Assembly: GCA_016859345.1 (NCBI GenBank)
Contig: CM029114.1
Coordinates: 9,223,501-9,287,500 of the forward strand
From: Istiophorus platypterus
Taxonomy: Eukaryota > Chordata > Actinopteri > Istiophoriformes > Istiophoridae
Length of the DNA: 64,000 nt
Reading direction: 5' to 3'
Numbering within the stretch: position 1 is the first letter of the stretch; every line of letters begins with the position of its first letter. A program made the position numbers and the translations under genes. Below the pieces are notes generated by a model. The model searched no databases. It was not told the origin of the DNA and worked only from the letters and a program-made list of their open reading frames with translations. Positions 34,861-47,624 of this stretch are shown here, piece by piece.

Positions 34861-35879
34861 TAATAAGATAAGTGTAATACCTTTTTCTTGCTCTTTTATT
34901 TCTCAATTTTTCTTAATCTCTTTAACAGGCTCACTTGAGAAATATTTATCAGTACCTTTTTATTGGTGGATTGGTTCGGATTATCTTTTTTAATTTTGAA
35001 ATTGAAACAATTAAGTTAAATTCACATCCCAAACTTAAGAGATAAGCCTGCCCATATTGCACAGTTTTCTTATTGTCAGCAAACCCCATGAAAAGACCAA
35101 AACCAATAATAAAACGATCCTGCCAACAATTTTTTTCCGTGTATCTGTGAGTTTATTATGTGTTAAAAACACATCAAAGAGCCATACTGCTCAGCGGGTG
35201 CTACATTCATAGCGATTTCAATCCCACATACATCGTCCCACTCACAAATACAAATACACTATTTACTAATGTCTGAGTAAAGCTGTTTTGGGAAATTAGT
35301 AAACCTTTTTTTAAAAACTGGAACTATATGTTTTAAACACATTTTTAATGAGGAACATCTTATTAGAAAAAAACAATGGGCACGGGCCATGGCCATGGTC
35401 AGAAAGTGTTGTTCTTTTTCACTGGATTTTTTTAATAAAAAGATAGATATACATTAATACCGGCCTTATCATACAGCTGAACCTGATATAAGAGAGATGA
35501 AGAGGGGTTTCAGATTTCAAACTCTGACCTTAGTCCCCCTCTTTTTGAGCGAGCACCGGATGGTCGAAAATAATAAGTGGATGATATGATCAGGGCCTCA
35601 TCGGTGTTCATGTAATACTTGGAAGACGTTAACCACTCTGACAGCTGATGACTCTCCGGCTCAGTCTCTTCTCCTTCCCTCCGTCAGTTGTCTGCCGTCC
35701 AAACAAGGAAAAACACCAGCCTGCCAATAGATTCTGCACACTTTACCCCCTGAATTATAATGCAATACAACAATTTGTCCTGTAATGCGAACAGAGGAGG
35801 ACTTCTGCTGACTCAAATTCCCTCTGTCATTTGACTCTCCCTCCTTCAAATCCACTATATTTGGGCACTAAAGAGCAAG

Positions 35880-36360
35880 CAACGTAAATTGCATAAAAGA
35901 ATGTGGGTAAATGAATATGAAAAGCAATGTTCTTTTCAGCAAGGCAATGATAGCTGTTTTTACATTCCATCTCATTTTTGTGTTTTCTCTCCCACCTTTC
36001 ACACTCCTCCCTGAGGCCATAAAACAGTACTACTTTTACATATATTACCTTTTGATTAATGGAGCTGTATTCATTATTCTGCCCTACTGCTAATTAGAAA
36101 ACGCACCCTGCTAATGATATACAGTTGGAATAATACTTGCCCACGAGGCACGCTATCACATCAGGTTTCATGCTTGTGCGCTCCTGTTACGAGCCTTTAC
36201 TCATAGATCCAGATCTGCCTCCTTCCTTCCCACTCGGCTTGTCCATTAGCAAAAGAGTCACGGCTAGTACTGGGTGTCATTGTTTTTGTTCTGGCATAAT
36301 GAGACCTGTTTTCCCCGGGGAGTTGTCGCTGAGGGTTGATGAGGTGTGCAAGCACTGAGT
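35880..36360. promoter_or_regulatory. Possible conserved enhancer, homeodomain and SOX motifs
   Basis: Mixed-composition block with TAATTA (36,091-36,096), TAATGAT (36,112-36,118) and a SOX-type ATTGTTTTTGTT (36,279-36,290), and no exon-like structure. The density of homeodomain-type motifs is above that of the flanks. Conservation is untested. Confidence 0.27.
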
Positions 36361-36393
36361 AAGTCTTAATCAGGAGATCTGTTAGAGCGCACG

Positions 36394-36458
36394 TGTGTGT
36401 GTCTGTGTGTGTGTCTGTGTGTGTGCGTGTGTGTGTCTCTGTGTGCATGTGTGCGTGT
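36394..36458. repeat. Imperfect (GT)n microsatellite
   Basis: GT repeat with regularly spaced CT and CG interruptions. Confidence 0.92.
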
Positions 36459-36469
36459 GTACCTCTGTG

Positions 36470-38330
36470 TGGTCTTGATTGATTTTTTTATTATGCATGT
36501 GGATATCCTCATTTTGTCTATGATTTACCGCTATTAAAGAAAAATATTACATTTAATAAAATCATATAGGATCACTCAGATAATATTTAAGGGTTGATAT
36601 AGTGGAGTGGTAGTAGAGTATCAGGTGATTCCACTGCTCTGAAAATGCTCCTGTGTGACTGTCTGTCATGGTCCAACCAACTGATGGCAGTGACAACCAT
36701 CAATATTACACCAGTGGACTTGTCTGTACTAATGCAGGCTTATTCCCCTGGCCGGGCCCTAAATGTGTTAATAGCTGGAGGGATGTGATGGAGGCGTCGT
36801 GGGGAGGGAGTGGGTCACGACATATTGGTGACAAGGTAACACCAACTTTTGAGCAGACATCTGTCATTTGTCATCTTTAGACTTCCAGCCTACTGATACT
36901 TTGCATCACCCCTGATTAAAAAAAAAGGCCATAATGCACATTTTGTACATTTTTTTAACCTTTGTCCTTGATAACATTTATTTCAAGGAAAAATATTTGT
37001 CATTCTTTTTAAATATCTGCCTCTGCATTTACCTCACCAAACTTACTGTAATTTCTAGACCAGGTGTAAATGGTATAAAAGTATATCTGCTAAGGTGCCA
37101 TAAGTGTAATTTTTAGCACTAAGTTGTAGCACTTTTGCTTAGTTTATCTTATCTGTTATTTTACTGCACTATGTTTGAAACTTGTTCCTGATATTATAAT
37201 TTTTAGAAGAGAACCATATAACATTTTATGCATATTTGTATTTTTAATTACCCCATATACAACTTATATCACAAGTAAAACAATAAATATTACCCATCTG
37301 TTAATTAGTCAGTGATTTCATGGGGCTATTCCTCAGACTACAACGTAAGTTTTCATTTCAAAATAGATATTACTGGTAACACATATTTAATTTGATGCCA
37401 GACTTTATATTTTTGCAGAACATTTTACTCGGTTGTAATACTGCCTTTGTGCACATCAAGTATTTGAATTCCTGTTTCTTCATGATGAGGAGGTCTAGTG
37501 TCCAGAACATTTATTTTTATTGAAGTGTGCAGGAGGATAACTGAACTTTACTATGTAAGAAAAGAGGTGAAAACACAAATTTGATCATTTCAGCCATAAT
37601 TTCAGTCTCCAGATATCAAACTGAATCATAAATGGACTGTTTTGCTTGAAAGTTACTCTTATTTTACTCTAACTTGTGAAAATATGAAATTGAACTTGTC
37701 TTTCTAGTCTCTCTACTGGGATTTCAGTACTTTCTCCAGGTTTGATGGGTACGCACACAGAAACACCTACATGTGCCCAAATAAAAATACTGTACTAAAA
37801 ATTAAGTCTCTGTTCAGAGGAAAACATCAACCGTATCTAAAGCAGATTTCTCTTTGGTTTCATTTGACCCTAAAATGAGGGCAGCGAAAAGGCAATAGTA
37901 ACTTCAGGAGCTGGAAAAGAGGCGGTCTGCTCTCTAGAGTCTACAGAGAGAAAAAGGTCAAAGGTTATGAAGAAAACCTTAGAGTAGTGCCAAGCAGCTG
38001 TTAACACTTCTTCACCTATTTTTTTTGTGGCTCAGAGGTCAGCATTTTCTGAGATTACCTCTTCTTTTTTTTCTCTATTCCACTCTCTCCAAGCACCATT
38101 ACAGCCCAACACACAGCCATTAGAGATCAGCAGCCCATACAGATGTAATGGCACCCGAACGTAGCTCGAGGGTCCACTAACCCATAGCCTCTTTGTGTAC
38201 TGTATGATCCTGCTGCTGAAGTTCTCACTGAGGTCAAGTAGGTTAGTACTGAGGTTGGGCTGCAGGAGTACAGTGTGTCTAACGTCCATGTTACCAGTCT
38301 GTCCAGGCCTCTAGTTAAATAATAATGATA
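36470..38330. other. Non-coding; nuclear-receptor DR1 motif
   Basis: A+T-rich with no exon. At 37,955-37,967 there is AGGTCA-A-AGGTTA, a DR1-type element of the kind bound by HNF4, PPAR/RXR or COUP-TF. The rest shows nothing I can name. Confidence 0.3.
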
Positions 38331-38333
38331 ATG

Positions 38334-38400
38334 TAAAGCTTTATTGATCCCTGTGGGTGAAACTGTTAATTCCTCCAGAGGGAGCTCAAAGTGCACATTC
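38334..38400. repeat. Probable non-LTR retrotransposon tail fragment
   Basis: 'aagctttattgatccctgtgggtgaaactgttaattcctccagagg' resembles the 'tttattgatccc.gnggggaaatt' sequence found at the ends of many fish non-LTR retroelements. It is short and diverged, and the family and boundaries are uncertain. Confidence 0.45.
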
Positions 38401-38828
38401 AGCTACACGGGAATGTACCCAGTGTTGCATTTATTAAAACATCTTGTTAAATGGCACTTCAGCAGGGGTATCCATGTATATTAGTTAAGTTCATCCTCCA
38501 CTGCTGGATTTACAGTAGAAACATCTGTCCTTATCAAAATTCATTTGATGCAACTTTTAAGTTTGGAAGGTAAAGGTTCCATTTTTCTCTTTCTTTTTAT
38601 TTTCTTGATTACATTAAGCTGTTTGGACCATCCAGCACCATGAATTCAAACACATTGTCTGCTGGTATTCAAAAGTGTTAAAAAGCACTTAATTCAGTTC
38701 CCTCAGAAAAGGCCTTTTCTTGCCTGTCATGGACAGTTCCTTTGGTTATAACTTTGCCTATTTAGAGACACCTAGTAGGAAGCTCACTGTGTCAATTTCA
38801 GGAAAAAATGTGAATTGATTAATTAATT

Positions 38829-39080
38829 TTCTCTTTGTGGTCATTTTCTGTCTCTTTGTGGTTGTTTTGCATCTAATTATGTTTACTTTGCATCTCTTTG
38901 TTGTAATTGTACATTTCTTTGGGATAGTTTCGCCCTTTCTACATAGTCTTTTCACCGAGCACTTTGACTTTCAAACAAGATATATGAACGGTCAGTTCAT
39001 ACAGAAGGTTCTGGCCCTGGGCCCCCTTGAACCTTTGGCCTCTGGGCCTGTGTCTCCTGGGCCTGTTCAGTAATCCATCC
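38829..39080 (+). repeat. Teleost dispersed repeat with degenerate minisatellite
   Basis: Four degenerate units of about 22-24 bp of the type 'tctctttgtggttgttttgca' (38,829-38,922) are followed by 'accgagcactttgactttcaaac...atatgaacggtcag' and 'ggccctgggcccccttgaacctttggcctctgggcctg', ending 'cagtaatccatccattgg'. This order of blocks matches a fish repeat family as I remember it. Confidence 0.6.
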
Positions 39081-39084
39081 ATTG

Positions 39085-42000
39085 GTCCAGGTCACATTGA
39101 TTGATTATTTATATTACTAGGAATATATATAACTGGGCAGGACTGACAAAAATTTGATATAAATGTCAGTAAATTCCTGTATTCATGAGTAAATGCAGGT
39201 CTTATTGTTTTATTTTCCATCATTCTTCCTCCAGTATGACCGCAAAATGGTATAAAATTTCATTCCATGTGCTTTTAAAAATGGTGTTAAATTTAATTGG
39301 GTGAATATCATTTATAACCCTGGTATCAAACCTGTTATGTTAACACTTTAAATGACCCTGTTTGTGTTTTCATGACAAGAACAGCTTCTGGCATATCAGA
39401 AGCAAAGGCAGGAGCATCCTCCCAAAGAGGAGGTGGGAGAGAATGGCTGGGCATACAAAGTGCTTGACTTAGTCCTGTACACTTATATCCAATCTTTTTC
39501 AAACAGTCAGTTTGGGTTTCTTTTAACCATTACTGCAATTTTTCCCCCAAACTTAATCGAGTAGTTTTAGTTGCCTTAGCCTGACCAAACATTAACTATT
39601 GAGGTAGCAGATTAGAAAATGCTCATGTATTGTAAGGGTTGTTTCGCAAAGCAATGAATAGGGGCCAACTTTCAATTTTGTCATTTAGGCAGAAAAATTT
39701 GTTGTATAGTGCGCTGTATAATAATGTAGTGATTTTCAACTCAAGGCCATAAGAAAACTCCCTTAATGCAGCTTTATGTTTAGCATATTATCATCTGGTT
39801 GGGTTTATATCGCATGGCTCAGTGATTTTAGCCAGAAATGTATGATTCTTTTCTTAGGACCAATGCAAAACTCCCAACTTCATAATTTTAAAATTCAAAA
39901 AGTGTCTCTTGCTGTATCTATATGTTTCCTGATTCTTTGGGAAGAATCTCTGCTCCGCTCAATGTAATCAGTCTGGACTGACACAGGATGGGGAGTCGAG
40001 ATGACAGTATGGAGACGGAACGGGATTGTCAGCTAAAACAGATCTACCATTGGACAGGAAGACATAAATTGGCACCAGATGAGAAATATTTTTGTTCCCC
40101 CATCCCTCTAGACCCTCCAGTTTGAATCTCACTTTTCCATTTTGTTAGCATCTCAGACACAGTACTTATGACGCCCCCCAGAGGCAGCGACGTGTCTGTC
40201 AGAATGACACAAAGGCAACGAAGTCTAAACATAAACTCAGAGAGAGAAAGCAGAGGGCGGCACACATTTCATTATCAGTCATTACATTTACTGTAAGTCT
40301 CAAATATCTGGCAAAGTTACAGATGTATTACAGGTTCTTTTTTCACTAATCCTCAATAAAATGCAAATTAATAAATGGTGTATGACCTCTGCCCTATTGG
40401 CCTCTTGCTAAAATTCAGAACGTTTCTGGCACAGCCCTCTCCTCAGCTGTCCCTCTGCAGTATGTTAACCTGTAACTGGACTCAAAAGCTGGAATAACAT
40501 TTTCATGAGACAAAAGACACCGGCAATCCTGCTAATAAGAGCTGAAATTCAACAGAAATGTATACATCATGATACTGCTATAAATGTCTCACCAGACATG
40601 TGCTCGTAACGTTCAAATGTGGGCATTTAAAAATGCATGTGCAAACTAGACTACTCACAACAAAGAGGGTTTATAACCCCTGAAGTTTTAATCACCGAAC
40701 CCACCAAGATGCATAGTGATCTTTTTTTTCAGTGGGGCAGAGCATCTGATTTACTGCATTGCTCCTTTAATTTGTCAAGCATGTAGGTACAGCCAGTCGT
40801 TATTTTTTTGCCGCTTCTCTGTGTGGACAAACATGAAAACTATATGTTATACTGTCTCTCACGATATTATCTGGGCCAACATGCCACAGAATTTCCAAGA
40901 GGCTCTGAAAAAATAAAAAAGTAATGACACAAGCACAAATGCTGCTGAATCTACACACTGTACTTTTAACTTGTATTCCAGGTTTCTGGCTGAGAAGAAA
41001 AATCACAATGAAGCTCTAATTTTGTAGAAAAATGAAACTATATTTGAAAAATAAATTAAAAAAAATAATAATACGGTTATGCACACAAAAATCATATTAA
41101 GTAAATGCCTTATGTTTCATTTTGAACAAAACCACATTTTAATAAATGAGCAGCCATTTTACAATATGTCCCTTAATAGTCAATTTGCGACCTGCGAAAA
41201 GTCGCCTTCCTCTTGCAGATGTAATATAGAGGTTTTAATTTAAAAAATAGTCAACTGGAATTGATGAGATTTGTCTGATTTTGAAAATATGCTTTTGACA
41301 AATGTCCTAATGTCAGAATTTGCTGCTTACTCCTGAGTTGTTAATGATAGAAGACTACACAGGGGATGTAGGCTTTCCTAAATCTATCACGTCTCTTTCA
41401 TCTTATTTGATTTTCAAAGCACCTGTGATAATTTTTCAATAGAGTATCAATTTGTCAATAGTGTAGTAGTAGAAAAAATTACTGTTTACCTACCTAAATT
41501 AGAAATAAATCCATGACTCACATGCAGAAGGACATTTTCATATTTTGTGGTTCTGGTAGGATCCAGATGGAGGTCACGGGGTCAGAAACACTGCTGTGAA
41601 TAAATCATTCTTCCTAAAAAATCAATATTATCCACACACATGCTTTAGGTGAAAAATAAAAATGTCACAAGTACATATGAGATTAGTCGACGTATCACTG
41701 CAAACTTGGCAATGTTGTACATTTGCCTGAACAGAATTTCAAGTTTAAAGCCTCAGAGATGAAGGGAAAAATATTTTTGTACTGAAAACAATAAGGGGTT
41801 GAGCAAAAGGGTTGTTACAGGGTCAACAATTTTAATGAAATTTTGTACATAAATATTAGCACCTGACATATTGGAGATACACGTACAATTTTATGACAGA
41901 TGGCTTTCTTTTTGCTTTGTTACTGGAAGACCTTGCTGTATTTCTAATATTTGACATACAGCGCATGACACGGACAAAAAAGAAAATGAACAAGTCAAGT

Positions 42001-43250
42001 GCCAAAATGCATTTAAAAAACACCAATATAAAACATGATTCTTTTTCAGTCACTGCCCTGTAGTACAATAGCTTGTCCATCCTTTGGGTGATGTTCTTTT
42101 CGTTAACTTTTTATAACTGTCATAATTAAAACACTCTGCACTAAACTTTAAAAATTTTTTCTCTGAGCTTAACTTTCAGCCTTTCTCGTGCTCAGTAGGG
42201 TTCATCACTGATCCTTGTTCTGCATCTTTCGCAACCAGCCTTTACACGAGGGCCAACCTCAGGCTTTCAAAGAGTTGAGTTGAAGGTGTAGGCAAGAGTA
42301 CTGGCATGGATTCCCGGGACAGCAGGCCAATTATAAAATTATGAGTGAAGAGTTCCTCTAGATCCCCTGTTGCCCAAAACAACCCCATTACCCAGAAGCT
42401 TTGGCTTTGAACACCTCTCCCACACCAAAAAGATGACACAACCTCCAGTGCTGGCTCCTGTCAGGCAAAGGTTCTGCGACAGAAGCCATTTTTTTTTCTT
42501 CTTTTTCCTCTTCTTCCACATCTCCCCGAGTGTTTTATTGCAGCACTGCGGGGCCGCATTTCCTAACAGTGTCGGTTTAAAGGCAGCACTGGCAATGTGA
42601 CAGCCAGAAGAAACAGCGAGTGCCACAATTGACATATTCCCCATCCTTTTGGCATGTCATCTCCCTTTTTCTGGACACCTGATTGATTCTGACAGCCTAT
42701 ATTGGGTCTTTCATATGAAAGAGAATTTTGTGATTAAATGTTAATGAGTTGGAATTTCTCTCAGTGCTTTTATTACAGGCCGCCAGTTTTGAACATTTTT
42801 CAAAGTAACACACCCAAATTCCACTGTTTGCAATGAATTAATAATACAGTCTTGTCACTGAAGTATCATGCATTCTTTAATCAGGCTCCGAGTCTGAAAC
42901 AGAAGCTTCTTGAAAGGTATTTCTTTATGATCAGAACAATTAGAAACTTAACAGCAATCATAATACGCGCATGGCTTTGCACGGCTCAAAAGCCATGTGT
43001 GCATATATACAGTATGTATGTGCGTGTCAGAAGCACGGAGAGCGAGAGAGACCCCCGGGGTTGGCTGCTTTCTTGTAGTTCCTATCTGAATTATATGTCT
43101 TGACTGGCTAACATCAGTCATGACTGGGGCCGTGAGAAGTCTGAGGCCAAAGGCTGTGTGAACTGCAGGGACAAAAGAACAGAACCGCATGTCTTTGTTC
43201 CATGTTCTCAAAGTGCTCGCCAAGTTGTAAAATAAACATCCCCAAGTTTA
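39085..43250. other. Non-coding, no recognisable gene
   Basis: More than 4 kb of mostly A+T-rich DNA. The open frames here (such as 42,339-42,644 on -) run through homopolymer stretches and lack splice-site pairs that keep them open. A GC-richer, mixed block at 42,230-42,660 may be a conserved non-coding element. Confidence 0.35.
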
Positions 43251-43253
43251 GCT

Positions 43254-43288
43254 CCCCCCGTCCCCGTCCCCCCGTCCCCGTCCCCCCC
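43254..43288 (-). repeat. C-rich tract, G-quadruplex on - strand
   Basis: Five C-runs (six, four, six, four, seven) separated by GT. The - strand satisfies the G-quadruplex pattern, and the + strand could form an i-motif. Confidence 0.85.
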
Positions 43289-43920
43289 GCCTCCATCCTT
43301 CCTGCAGCCAAGTCTGGAATCAGCCCTCCATTTCTGCTCCTGTTGTTGAGGACAAGACAAAAATTTGTGTTGGTAGTTTGTGGTGTTTGGTCTCCTTTGT
43401 GTTGAACTGTATCGGAGCTGACACATATCTCGTGTCGGCGTCTGCCTCCTACCTGAAATCCTCTGCGGCTTTTCTACAACTGCCAGCATGAGAAGAGATG
43501 GGAGCAGCCAGACTGTTTTATTTCATCATCTCAGATCATGATACTGCCTACCTCACCCACACTCTCTCTTTACCACTTTACCACCCTCTGCCAGTCATGT
43601 CTGTTTGCGTACTGACATGGGAATAAAGAAGTAAAAAAAAAAAAACAGAAGGAGCAGGTATAGTGAAAAATACATGGTACTCAGCAAAATGTCTGAGGTG
43701 CACTCGCCATCAAATGCAGCAATCACAGTAGGGAATGGTATTCTCTTAGAAATTTGTAATTCTCTGGCAGTCTCATGTGTGGTATGTGAACACTGACTTT
43801 CCCCCACAGGGTAGAGCAAAAGACTATGACACTGGGATTTAGTTGTTGTCAAAAGAGTGAAAGGCCTTTGCGGAGGGATTGACTTTCTGTCTTCCTGTCT
43901 CCTTGGAATTTGTTTTTAAG

Positions 43921-44087
43921 AGTCTGTTCGGTTCTCCTCTGCAAAGTACAAGCTCACAGAAACAGACCTCTGCGCTCTCTACTCTCCCTCTGTTCCTGAG
44001 CAGAAGTTAAAACAGTTGGTGCCCCTCAATAAGTTATACCACCATCATCCCAACTCAGGAACACGCAACAGTCTGGAAGAATTTCAG
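43921..44087 (+). CDS. Candidate internal coding exon, family unknown
   Basis: About 165-167 bp lie behind a long pyrimidine tract ('gactttctgtcttcctgtctccttggaatttgtttttaag') and end at a strong donor (TTTCAG/gtaaag). One frame is open throughout (55 codons), and an in-frame stop lies just upstream, in the acceptor. The peptide includes VRFSSAKYKLTETDLCALYS and, near its end, HHHPNSGTRNSLEEFQ. The acceptor can be read as AAG/AG (phase 1) or AAGAG/ (phase 0). The exit is phase 0. No family is recognised. A frame of this length can be open by chance, so this is a hypothesis supported mainly by the two splice sites. Confidence 0.33.
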
Positions 44088-44479
44088 GTAAAGGCCCGGC
44101 TAATTAGTTCCCATCAAAAATGTAATTCTTTTCTGGAATTACGCCGCAAGGGCTGTGTAGCCAAAAGCGAAGATACCTGGTGTAGAAAAAAAAAAAAAAA
44201 AAGAATGAAAAAAGATATTCTAACCTCGAGCCATAAGTACATTTATATGCTTGACATGACTCTGCCATCAATGTTGGGTCGAATTCTAATTTAATTTCTG
44301 AGATGTATGTGTAATTTTGCCATTAATATGAATGTTACCACCCTAAATATTTTACACTTCTCATGGATATTGTGAGCGTCTCATATATCCTTCAAGAGTG
44401 TATTAATTAATAAACTCTTTTTCCGATACTTTTTTTGCTCGAAACTTGTAATAAGAGCAAGCAGGTAGGATGATATAGT

Positions 44480-45170
44480 GAGAGGAGCCAGAAGATAGTT
44501 GTCTGGTGCCTCATTAACATCCCCAGTTCATTAGGAAGAAGCTTTTTTCCTGTCATCTTTTTACAATGTGCCAGTGTTGTGTGGCCTTTAAGGTAATTAA
44601 TAATGAATTAATTAACCAAATTAATTCCTAGGTTAGAAATGTTGTTCAGTAGTGAGGCCAGTCAGTTTGGATTTGGGCCCTGATGGGTGAGGCCCTTTAC
44701 AAGCTGATGTTGTTCATGCCTCTGACAGTGCCAGCCCCCTGTCTAAAAGCCCTAGCAAGTGCCATTTGTCTCTGGGTTAACAGAAAGACGAGATATAGGG
44801 CGGGCTGAATTATTTAAGCTCCCACAACACATGCACTTTTGCTTTTCAAGCATGAGTTATAATTTAATTAGAAACTTCTGGTGCGTTGCTAGCTATTTAA
44901 ATATTAAAATCTTCCGCTGATCACATTGGATTAGCCATCCCTGTGAAATTCCCTGAGATGTCAGTTGTTGTCTTTCTGGAACCCCCTTCCCCCCCTCACT
45001 CTCGCCACTTTCATGCATTTGCACCAGTGTTTTCTGAACTCCGGCGCTCACAGGTTGTTTGTCGACTCCTCCATTAGAGACAAAGGAGTCGTCGCGGACC
45101 TTTGGGAACCTTAATGGCGCTATTGTGCGTGAGTGTGTGAGCACGGAGCTGACCTCATATGAATGAGACG
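44480..45170. promoter_or_regulatory. Possible conserved non-coding enhancer block
   Basis: About 700 bp of mixed composition with no coding structure. It includes a dense cluster of TAATTA-type sites (44,594-44,627) and further homeodomain-like motifs near 44,862-44,872. The local pattern resembles deeply conserved developmental enhancers. Conservation cannot be measured here. Confidence 0.33.
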
Positions 45171-45891
45171 AGGGAGGTTATGTTCATTATCAAGTCTGGG
45201 TTCAAAGAAAAATCACATTAGGCTTCTCCACCGACAGTATTAAAGCAAGGGGTGGGGGTTAGGGTGTGACAATGACTCCCTGTCACCGTATCCAGGCCTG
45301 TGTTCAGTGTCTTTTGTCTCCCGAATTCAAAAGATGCAACCTGTTGACTTCTGGTGCTGTTTGTGTATTTGTTACTCTTCATGTTTGTATTTATCAGCGT
45401 TTACACAGAGAGCTGGGTAATAAAACAGGTGTTAAAAATCACATAGAAAATAATACAATTTAATTAAAATTTCAGACCCACATCATAACCTTGTTTGACT
45501 GTCTGTCATATGGTTTATTCCATTTGTCAAAACAGAGATGCTGTTTTGTAGCAGAGATGCTAAATTTTGAAAAAAGACGACATAAAGATAAAAGAAGGAT
45601 TGAGAAACAATATCACAAATGAAAATTAGAATCATTTATACAGATAATTACCACAGATGAGAATAATAAATAAATAGAAGCAACCTTACAACAAAATTAA
45701 AATGGAAGCTTTATACAATACAAACTGCATACATACATGTGCTTTACATGTATATAAAATAGTGCAGTATATGTGAAAAAAATGATTTTAACCAATAACA
45801 CAGTGCCTTTATATTCCGGAGTAAAGTGTCATAGTGAAGTATATACTCACATATATTCCATCTCCCATAAGCCCAGAACGGTCACAGGTTG

Positions 45892-46110
45892 GAATGTCAC
45901 CGTGTTTACCAGACCCAGTCAGAGTCTGGTTTAATGGACATGTCAATCTGTGGCTGTTACCATGGAGAGATGGGATATATGTTTTCAGACAGCAGAGGTT
46001 TCAGTTGGAAAGAAGATATCAAAGTAAAAGAGTGTGTTTATATCATAGACAAGGGAGAGACCATTGCAATTACCTATAACGTGTATGTGTGTCGTGTAAC
46101 GTGCTGGTAA
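45892..46110 (+). CDS. Unrecognised protein-like open frame
   Basis: One frame of 73 codons has a cysteine- and glycine-containing composition that looks more protein-like than its surroundings (for example ICGCYHGEMGYMFSDSRGFS and VYIIDKGETIAITYNVYV). A GT donor-like site (AAC/gtgtat) is at 46,080/46,081. The nearest AG upstream (GTCACAG, about 45,885) lacks a pyrimidine tract. I recognise no family. It may be a chance frame, a gene fragment carried in a repeat, or an exon. Confidence 0.2.
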   Translation, partial: ECHRVYQTQSESGLMDMSICGCYHGEMGYMFSDSRGFSWKEDIKVKECVYIIDKGETIAITYNVYVCRVTCW

Positions 46111-46119
46111 ATCTTCATG

Positions 46120-47615
46120 TTTCTGCAGTTTTGTTTTTTTTTTTTAAGCTAACAGATCAATTGTTGTTTAAAGAATAAGGATGGTGATATACACAAAATC
46201 TTATGGACTACTTTCCAGGTTGTGTACACTCTCTGTAGCAATCGGCTACAGGCCCATTATTTCCAAACGAAGACATGAATCTTTAAACAAAAAACAAAAA
46301 AGAGTTCACAAATGTTAATTCAATTTCCAGAAATAGCTGGCAAGTGTCATTTTTTACATTTCTCAAACAGGAGTATATTCTGCATCTGTTGGAACATTTT
46401 CAGCTGTGGATTGATACACATTTGTTGGGCTAGTGACTATTTTCAACACCAGGATGGTGCATGTGGGATTGACTCAGCGTCATGGTATTGAGGGAACTTG
46501 TAAACTTTCACAACAGTGTGGCTCATTGATGGGTTTTTGAATACTTTTTGGATGACAATGGACATCTGCAGCACAGATTGCAGGCTTTATCCTGCAGTTC
46601 CAGGGGTTCAAATTTTAATGACAAGTGCTGTCATATAGTAGATGTTCACTCATAGAATATGATTTATAAACCCCTAGACCGGGTTTGACTTTTTCAGAAA
46701 TACTGATGATTGAAACCCTCAATTAAAGACTGTAGTAAGTTACACAATTTAGTGGAACAGCGGCTTCTCCAAAAGCAACATAGCAGCTTTTGCACTCAAT
46801 ACTTGATTGGATACCATGCATATGCCAAGTGAGTATGAGGGCAACACTGATAAAGAGACCATCAGAGGAGAGTGTGTACAGCCTGTGCTCTGTCTCACTT
46901 TACAGTTTATGTTTGAATTATTGGTGACAGGACACACATACTCTATCACCAGTGGCAAAGATGTACTAGTGTCTCCTAGCTGTGGGCCAGCCAGCTAATT
47001 ATAAACCGGCATCTACTTTAATCTTCTCCTCCAGACGGTTATTTATTCCTCTAAGCCATAAAGTTAACTGTTAGCCCCTCTTCCAGCAGATCGATAGCTA
47101 CCACGGATACATATCTCACCTGTGTTTGATTCAGAAATAGCTCTCTCATAACAGCTATAGAATACCTTACTCTTCTTCCTCACTGAACGCCCGTGTATGT
47201 TTATGTCTTTCTGTGTATTTCTACCTGTCATCTTGTGTGTCTGAACAGATGTATCTGTCTGCTCTCAGTGGGTGCTTATTGTGCTCTGTTTCTCCAAAGT
47301 CTGGAGGGGATGCTGGCAGTAGCTCTGCAACGGCATGTCAATCAGGCAGTGCTGCAGACGGCCTCTCAGGCCCCCCATCGTGTGGGGCCCTGTTCTTCGC
47401 CTGTCTCATCCTGTCATCCCAAAATTCCTTTAATCCCCTCCTTGGTTCCTTTCACAATCCCTCAATCATCATCAGTTATACTCAGAGAAACATTTCTCAC
47501 TTAAAATCTCCATTATATCAGGGATCTACTGTGTGATTCTATGTTATACAATGATATAAACTTAAAAATATCTACACTAGTAGTGTAAACAACAATCTTA
47601 AAAATAAAAATAATA
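46120..47615. other. Non-coding, no recognisable gene
   Basis: A+T-rich sequence. The two overlapping + strand frames at 47,193-47,536 have no splice-site or family support. Confidence 0.4.
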
Positions 47616-47624
47616 AAGGTCATT

